Shown in pieces: positions 1 to 3,987 of a stretch of 6,470 nucleotides of DNA (position 1 is the first letter of the stretch; every line of letters starts with the position of its first letter). The DNA comes from Bdellovibrionales bacterium (GTDB taxonomy: Bacteria; Bdellovibrionota; Bdellovibrionia; Bdellovibrionales; UBA1609), in NCBI GenBank assembly GCA_027451425.1, contig DAIDJH010000110.1:1-6470 (forward strand), in the 5' to 3' direction. The notes beneath the pieces were generated by a model. It searched no databases and had not been told where the DNA came from. It was given only the letters and a program-made list of their open reading frames with translations. The position numbers and the translations under genes were made by a program.

Positions 1-1139
1 GAGAAACTCCGTACGTGATCGGTGCGACTGAAGAAGCCGCGCGAATCAGTTCGCGTGCGCCATATTTTTTATATTGCAACCCAGACGAAATTTTACGGGA
101 GCATGTCGAGCGGTCACGACGGGTGATTGAAAACGGCCAGATTAAAAAAATCAATTTATCAGTGGGGCCGATGGCCCTCGCTGGCAGCACGCGTATGCAA
201 GCCTCTACGGTTTTACAATTGTCGGTGGGATTAGCGCTTCTCTCGGCGAGGTTACCCCGCAGTCAGAATGACGGTGGGAGAGGATTGGCTCAGGTCGACG
301 CCACTCAATTTCGCGCAATGTGTGCCGATGTGATCGGCACACTCAAAAAGTATTTGCGTGAAGAAGCGGGGCGGTTTCTGCCGGGATTTATCGAGCGTGA
401 AGCCGCTGAATATTTGGCGGGTCGATTTGTGATGTACGGGGTCAACACGTTTCCGATCACGGTGTTCACCGATACGACGGAGCGAGCGCCGACCTTTTCT
501 CTCACTCCTTTTGATCATCGTGAAGCTGAGCGTTTGCTCAAGCTCAAGCCATCGCTGTGCTATATCTATGTGTCAGATACCAAAACGTCGCTTCAGGCTT
601 GGCAAAAACTATTGGGACGTCCACCACGCGCGCTCAATTGGTCAGATGTCGATTCTCGGACGTCATCTCGATACCTTGAGTCCTTCGCATTCACAGAAAA
701 GGGGGCGCGTGAGTTTCGCAGTTGGCGCACAAACGGTGCGGAACACTCCGATTTCCTGATCGGGTTGGCCAAATCTTCGGATGGGCGCGGTCAAGTTTTG
801 CGTTGGGAGTTCCAAGACCTTCAGCGCGGGCTTATTCTCCCGCAAGACTCATTGGTGGCGCATATGCTGCTGAAGATGCTCCTCAATATTCATTCGACAT
901 TGGTAATGGGACGACTGGGTCGTTACAAACGAAATTTGATGACTTGGGTTTATCCTACGAACGGGAAGCTAATTGATCGCGCGACTCGCTACGTGCGAAC
1001 CCTACTACACGAAGATGGCGTTGAAGTGAGTTATGACGACACTGTGCGTGCGCTGTTTGAGGTAAAAAAGCAGATCACCGGCAACGAGTCAGTGGTGCTG
1101 GCGACGTATGACTATTTAAGAAATGGCAACAGCGGTTGA
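1..1139 (+). CDS. GKRP/MurQ-like double SIS-domain sugar-phosphate-binding protein (5' end missing)
   Basis: The frame is open from the left edge (first full codon at base 3, reading ETPYVIGATEEA), so the gene starts upstream; the GTG at 15 is internal, because E. coli MurQ has TPYVIAGLEYA at the same place. The visible part holds the end of a first SIS domain with the family signature GSTRMQAST (bases 183-209), cf. GSSRMKAGT in MurQ. About 220 residues are then inserted before the C-terminal MurQ/GKRP motif (LLNIHSTLVMGRLGRYKRNL, then TNGKL, about 879-980). The insert aligns by eye with the second SIS domain of animal glucokinase regulatory protein: RFVMYGVNTFPITVFTD resembles HVYLVGWQTLGIIAIMD, and PTFSL...LCYIYVSDTKTSLQ resembles PQFTF...VVFIFTLDDNLTE. 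The order is therefore GKRP-like, not plain MurQ. MurQ cleaves the lactyl ether of MurNAc-6-phosphate; GKRP binds sugar phosphates without catalysis. The catalytic glutamates of MurQ would lie upstream, so enzyme and sensor cannot be told apart. Presumably cytoplasmic. It converges on rny with 2 bases between stops. Confidence 0.85.
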   Translation, partial: ETPYVIGATEEAARISSRAPYFLYCNPDEILREHVERSRRVIENGQIKKINLSVGPMALAGSTRMQASTVLQLSVGLALLSARLPRSQNDGGRGLAQVDATQFRAMCADVIGTLKKYLREEAGRFLPGFIEREAAEYLAGRFVMYGVNTFPITVFTDTTERAPTFSLTPFDHREAERLLKLKPSLCYIYVSDTKTSLQAWQKLLGRPPRALNWSDVDSRTSSRYLESFAFTEKGAREFRSWRTNGAEHSDFLIGLAKSSDGRGQVLRWEFQDLQRGLILPQDSLVAHMLLKMLLNIHSTLVMGRLGRYKRNLMTWVYPTNGKLIDRATRYVRTLLHEDGVEVSYDDTVRALFEVKKQITGNESVVLATYDYLRNGNSG

Positions 1140-1156
1140 AATTATCGCGCCATTTC
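1120..1156. repeat. Inverted repeat spanning both convergent stop codons; weak terminator candidate
   Basis: GAAATGGC (1120-1127) and GCCATTTC (1149-1156) are perfect 8-base inverted arms with a 21-base loop that holds the stop codons of both the GKRP-like gene and rny. GCG (1132-1134) can also pair with CGC (1146-1148), next to the outer stem. In the rny transcript the hairpin would be followed by TTAAATAG, a poor U tract; in the other direction there is no U run. An 8-base inverted repeat at such spacing can occur by chance in a window this long, so its position is the main argument. Confidence 0.25.
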
Positions 1157-2737
1157 GACGGCTTCGGTTTCGCGTACAACGGTAACTTTGATTTGGCCTG
1201 GATACTGCATGTCATCTTCGATTTTTTGAGCGACTTTACGACTGAGCTCGAGTGCATCCCAGTCATTGAGGCGTCGGCCGTCGACATAAACGCGCACCTC
1301 GCGACCGGCACTCAACACGTGAGTATCGATAACTCCCTCAAAACCACCGGCGATCGTTTGTAAATCTTGAATTTTCTGTGTGTAAGTCGCGACAGTTGAA
1401 CGGCGCGCGCCTGGTCGTGAACCCGAAATGGCGTCAGCCGCAATCACAAGATAGGCGAGGTCGCTGCTCGGCATCTCGTCGAAGTGGTGGGCGCGAACGG
1501 CATGTACGATATGATCCGCTTCGCCGTGCTGTTTGATAAAATCAGCGCCGATGACGGCATGGCCGCCTTCTGTCGAATGGTCCATCGCTTTGCCAAGATC
1601 GTGGAGGAGTCCCGCTCGGCGGGCGTCTTTCATTGGCACACCCACTTCAGCGGCAAGGAGCCCGCATAGCCACCCCACTTCGGCACAATGAAAATACTGA
1701 TTTTGCGTGAACGAATAACGATAGCGAAGCGCGCCCATCATGTTGCGAATTTCTTGGTGCAGCCCTTCAAGGCGTAGCTCTTTCGCAACGCGATTGCCGT
1801 CTTGCAAAATACGCTGAAACAGATCCCGCTTGGATTTGGCGGCGAGTTGCTCGATTCTCTGCGCGGTGATTTGCCGTTCATTCATTATTTTTTCAACAAG
1901 CGCGCGCCCCAGTTCACGCCGAACTGGATCGAATCCATAGACGTTGATGGCATTATGGGCTTCGTCGTAAACCAAATCGACTCCGCAAATTTTTTCGATA
2001 AGCCGCAAGTGAGTTTGATTGTCAGCCAGGACCCGCTTTTTCTGCTCATCGTTATCGAAATTCAAATAGCCGATACCGCGCTCGGGGCAGTAGGGGCGTG
2101 CAAAGCGGTTGATGGCCATGGTGAGAAGCTTCTTTGCTTCTGTTTCAGCTTGCTTGACGGTGTCTTCTTCGAAGAGTTGCATCGTTTTAGTCACTTCGAG
2201 CTGATGACCTTCAATAAGTTGAGTTTGGATGGTCGCAGTGAGATCGGCTGCTTTGGCTTGGCTCGCCGCCTCGAGATTTTTCACCAGTTCTTGTCGTAGA
2301 TTTTTCAAGATGTCGCGCCGGTTGTTCACCTTTTGCTGCAGTTGGCTCACGCGGTTGTCAAAACTGTCGACAATCGATTGTCGCTCGCGCGCGAGTTCTT
2401 CTTGGCCGACGAGCAACTCGCTGAGTTCGTTTTCGCGAGACTTGATTCTCTCTTGCACGCTCGTCAGTTTTTCTTCTATTCGGGCTGATTCGCGCTCTCG
2501 ACGGCGGTGGAGTTGCTCCTCAAGGGCCTGCACGCGCTTTTTCACCTCGACTAAGCGTTCTTCGGCTCTTTCTTGCGCTTCGCTAATCAAACGTCGTGCC
2601 TCGGTCTTGGCTTCGAGGCGACGGACAACGAATACAATGGTTGTGAGCGCGCCCACCACCCAAAGTCCAAGAAAAAACGAGAAAACCGCAAACAGCGCGG
2701 GATCGCGAAAAACAGGGTCAAGAAGATGCTCGAACAT
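1142..2737 (-). CDS. rny: Ribonuclease Y (membrane-anchored endoribonuclease)
   Basis: Complete, 531 residues, close to the usual 520 or so. RNase Y is a membrane-bound endoribonuclease that starts decay of many mRNAs. Order: short N-terminus; one membrane helix (about 14-38); long charged coiled coil (about 42-205); KH domain (about 222-285, ending GFDPVRRELGRALVEKI); metal-dependent HD domain (about 345-440) with H350, H379-D380 in GLLHDLGKAMDH, H417/H418 in RAHH and D435 in AADAIS; then the conserved C-terminal stretch with AGREVRVYV and YPGQIKVTVVRETEAVE. HD metal ligands look intact, so nuclease activity is expected. Oddity: the KH loop, GREG in B. subtilis, reads ADNQ (238-241). ATG at 2737 is the only Met before the membrane helix. 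No Shine-Dalgarno is visible, but a promoter lies immediately upstream and predicts an almost leaderless mRNA. Neighbours diverge on one side and converge on the other, so rny is transcribed alone. Confidence 0.96.
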   Translation of the reverse strand: MFEHLLDPVFRDPALFAVFSFFLGLWVVGALTTIVFVVRRLEAKTEARRLISEAQERAEERLVEVKKRVQALEEQLHRRRERESARIEEKLTSVQERIKSRENELSELLVGQEELARERQSIVDSFDNRVSQLQQKVNNRRDILKNLRQELVKNLEAASQAKAADLTATIQTQLIEGHQLEVTKTMQLFEEDTVKQAETEAKKLLTMAINRFARPYCPERGIGYLNFDNDEQKKRVLADNQTHLRLIEKICGVDLVYDEAHNAINVYGFDPVRRELGRALVEKIMNERQITAQRIEQLAAKSKRDLFQRILQDGNRVAKELRLEGLHQEIRNMMGALRYRYSFTQNQYFHCAEVGWLCGLLAAEVGVPMKDARRAGLLHDLGKAMDHSTEGGHAVIGADFIKQHGEADHIVHAVRAHHFDEMPSSDLAYLVIAADAISGSRPGARRSTVATYTQKIQDLQTIAGGFEGVIDTHVLSAGREVRVYVDGRRLNDWDALELSRKVAQKIEDDMQYPGQIKVTVVRETEAVEMAR

Positions 2738-2773
2738 GCCGAAAAATTATCACGAGGCGAGCGACATTGTCAC
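2738..2773 (-). promoter_or_regulatory. Candidate sigma70-type promoter of rny, overlapping the divergent gene's start codon
   Basis: On the minus strand, GTGACA (2773-2768, 5 of 6 to TTGACA) and GATAAT (2751-2746, 5 of 6 to TATAAT) are separated by 16 bases, and AT-rich DNA lies upstream of the -35. Only 8 bases separate the -10 from the rny ATG at 2737. Transcription would start 0-3 bases before the ATG, giving a leaderless or nearly leaderless mRNA, which agrees with the lack of a Shine-Dalgarno sequence. The -35 overlaps the TTG start codon (2767-2769) of the divergent gene. Seen by eye only; no scoring was run. Confidence 0.55.
2754..2757 (+). promoter_or_regulatory. Shine-Dalgarno sequence deciding a TTG start
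   Basis: GAGG lies 9 bases before the TTG at 2767, inside the 29-base gap between the divergent start codons and inside the spacer of the opposing rny promoter. It supports TTG as the true start of the cNMP/zinc-ribbon gene, which has no in-frame ATG close upstream. Confidence 0.5.
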
Positions 2774-3987
2774 AAGAAAAGCGTTTTAAAAAAGGCGAAG
2801 TCATCTATAAAGAAGGCGACACGTTAGCGTCGTTTTATATTCTGCAGTCGGGCAAGGTTTCGTTATATTTGGAGCGCGCCGGCCAGCGCACTGAAATCGA
2901 TCAGCCGGCCATCGGGCAAATGTTCGGGGAGCAGGGGATTTTTGGCTTTCCGAAGCAAATGTTCAATGCCGAAGCGCATACCGAGGTGCGCGTGGTCGAA
3001 ATGCCGATTGAGCCGATGAAAACGGTATTTGAGAAGTCACCCGCACCCTACAAACTTTTTGTCAAAGCCATGGGTGATGAACTGAGACGCCTTCGCGGGA
3101 TCGTAAAATCCAACAAGATGGATAATGGAGATACCGGCACATGCCCGCCGCGCATGATCCCCCGGCTGTGCGCAATTCTCGTGCTTGTTGCCGAGCATAC
3201 CGGACAAAAGCCGAAGCCGCCGCCAACCAATGTTGTAAACTTTAAGCAGCCAGAGCCGCCGGTGGGTTGGGTGCCCGAGTACAATCCGGCGAGGTTTGTC
3301 GACACAGACATCATTGTGAATTTCAATACTTTAAAAATCTACACGTCGCGGATGTTTCTCGAAAGTCCACTGCGAATGCAAGGTGTTTGCGAAGTTTTGG
3401 CAAAACTCGGTTATGTGTCGCTTCGTTACGAGAAAAACGAAGAGACCGATATTGAGGAGCTGCAAGAAGTCCGCATCCACAACAAAGACGTAATCGAACA
3501 TTTCGGTGAATTTTATCAGCACAACTTTTTTCGCGCCGGCAAATCTGAAACCATTCATGTCGATCGAGTCGCCATTATGCTCGCCATCGGCTTGAGCGAA
3601 TTGGCCGCTTCACGCGAGGTGGATCGCAATGGTGCAGTTCAGGTGCCATATAAAGAAGTGGTTGAGCATTCGCGGGCTCGTTTTGCAATCGAGTTTAAAG
3701 ATACGCATGTGAACCTACTCGAAAAAAAGGGCCTGTTCATGAAACGCCAAACCGTTGGTGAAGAGGTCATCGTTTCGTTCGATCGGCATGAGTGGGCCCA
3801 GTCCAGTAAGTTTTGGCGGATCATTCAAGAAATTGACCGGTGGAATGAAACGGGCATGGTCAATATGAAAGAAGATTTGCTCGCTGGTCGGAAGGCCGCC
3901 GCCCAAGAAAAGTGCGGCGGCTGCGGTCATATCATTCAAACTCCCGCCAAGTTCTGCCCGGAATGCGGCCAGAAGCTGGCGGCGTAA
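2767..3987 (+). CDS. Cyclic-nucleotide-binding-like domain protein with C-terminal zinc ribbon
   Basis: Complete, 406 residues. Residues 6-112 form a cNMP-binding (Crp-type) beta-roll: KKGEVIYKEGDTLASFYILQ, then SGKVSLYL, then the cassette FGEQGIFGFPKQMFNAEA (53-70). The cassette keeps FGE but lacks the arginine of the usual PRAAT segment that contacts the cyclic phosphate, so ligand binding is doubtful. A Pro-rich linker (about 147-170) follows, then about 200 residues I do not recognise; two stretches (about 196-222 and 292-338, the latter with LLEKKGLFMKRQTVGEEVIV) look like winged-helix pieces, which is only a guess. The C-terminus is a four-Cys zinc ribbon, CGGCG (C383, C386) and CPECG (C397, C400). 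I chose TTG at 2767 because the beta-roll begins at once, no in-frame ATG lies closely upstream, and GAGG sits 9 bases before it. Cytoplasmic; a regulator or adaptor is likely. It diverges from rny and abuts the stop of the DUF4105 gene with no gap. Confidence 0.85.
   Translation: MSQEKRFKKGEVIYKEGDTLASFYILQSGKVSLYLERAGQRTEIDQPAIGQMFGEQGIFGFPKQMFNAEAHTEVRVVEMPIEPMKTVFEKSPAPYKLFVKAMGDELRRLRGIVKSNKMDNGDTGTCPPRMIPRLCAILVLVAEHTGQKPKPPPTNVVNFKQPEPPVGWVPEYNPARFVDTDIIVNFNTLKIYTSRMFLESPLRMQGVCEVLAKLGYVSLRYEKNEETDIEELQEVRIHNKDVIEHFGEFYQHNFFRAGKSETIHVDRVAIMLAIGLSELAASREVDRNGAVQVPYKEVVEHSRARFAIEFKDTHVNLLEKKGLFMKRQTVGEEVIVSFDRHEWAQSSKFWRIIQEIDRWNETGMVNMKEDLLAGRKAAAQEKCGGCGHIIQTPAKFCPECGQKLAA

Noticed and set aside
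15..17. GTG at 15 as the start of the GKRP-like gene
   Set aside because: The codons before it (ETPY) continue the conserved MurQ motif TPYVI, so the gene clearly begins outside the window.
1802..2299. 165-codon open frame on the plus strand, antisense to the middle of rny
   Set aside because: It is a mirror of the KH and coiled-coil codons; no recognisable motif, no Shine-Dalgarno and no family resemblance.
2690..2766. Promoter for the cNMP/zinc-ribbon gene
   Set aside because: I searched the plus strand upstream of the TTG. AATTAT near 2745 is a poor -10 and nothing like TTGACA lies at the right distance, so no promoter is called, although one must exist somewhere within rny.
2229..2789. 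186-codon open frame on the plus strand, antisense to the start of rny
   Set aside because: Its product is a low-complexity Ser/Arg-rich string, as expected from the reverse of codons for a charged coiled coil. RNase Y on the other strand is certain.
3895..3921. Perfect 8-base GC-only inverted repeat GCCGCCGC / GCGGCGGC with an 11-base loop, 66 bases past the DUF4105 stop
   Set aside because: No U tract follows on either strand, and the bases are explained by Ala-Ala-Ala codons and the CGGC zinc-ribbon codons. A role in 3' end stability cannot be excluded, but nothing supports it.
3968..3980. GCCAG-AAG-CTGGC hairpin just before the cNMP gene stop
   Set aside because: A 5-base stem with a 3-base loop and no U run; it lies in coding sequence and is expected by chance.
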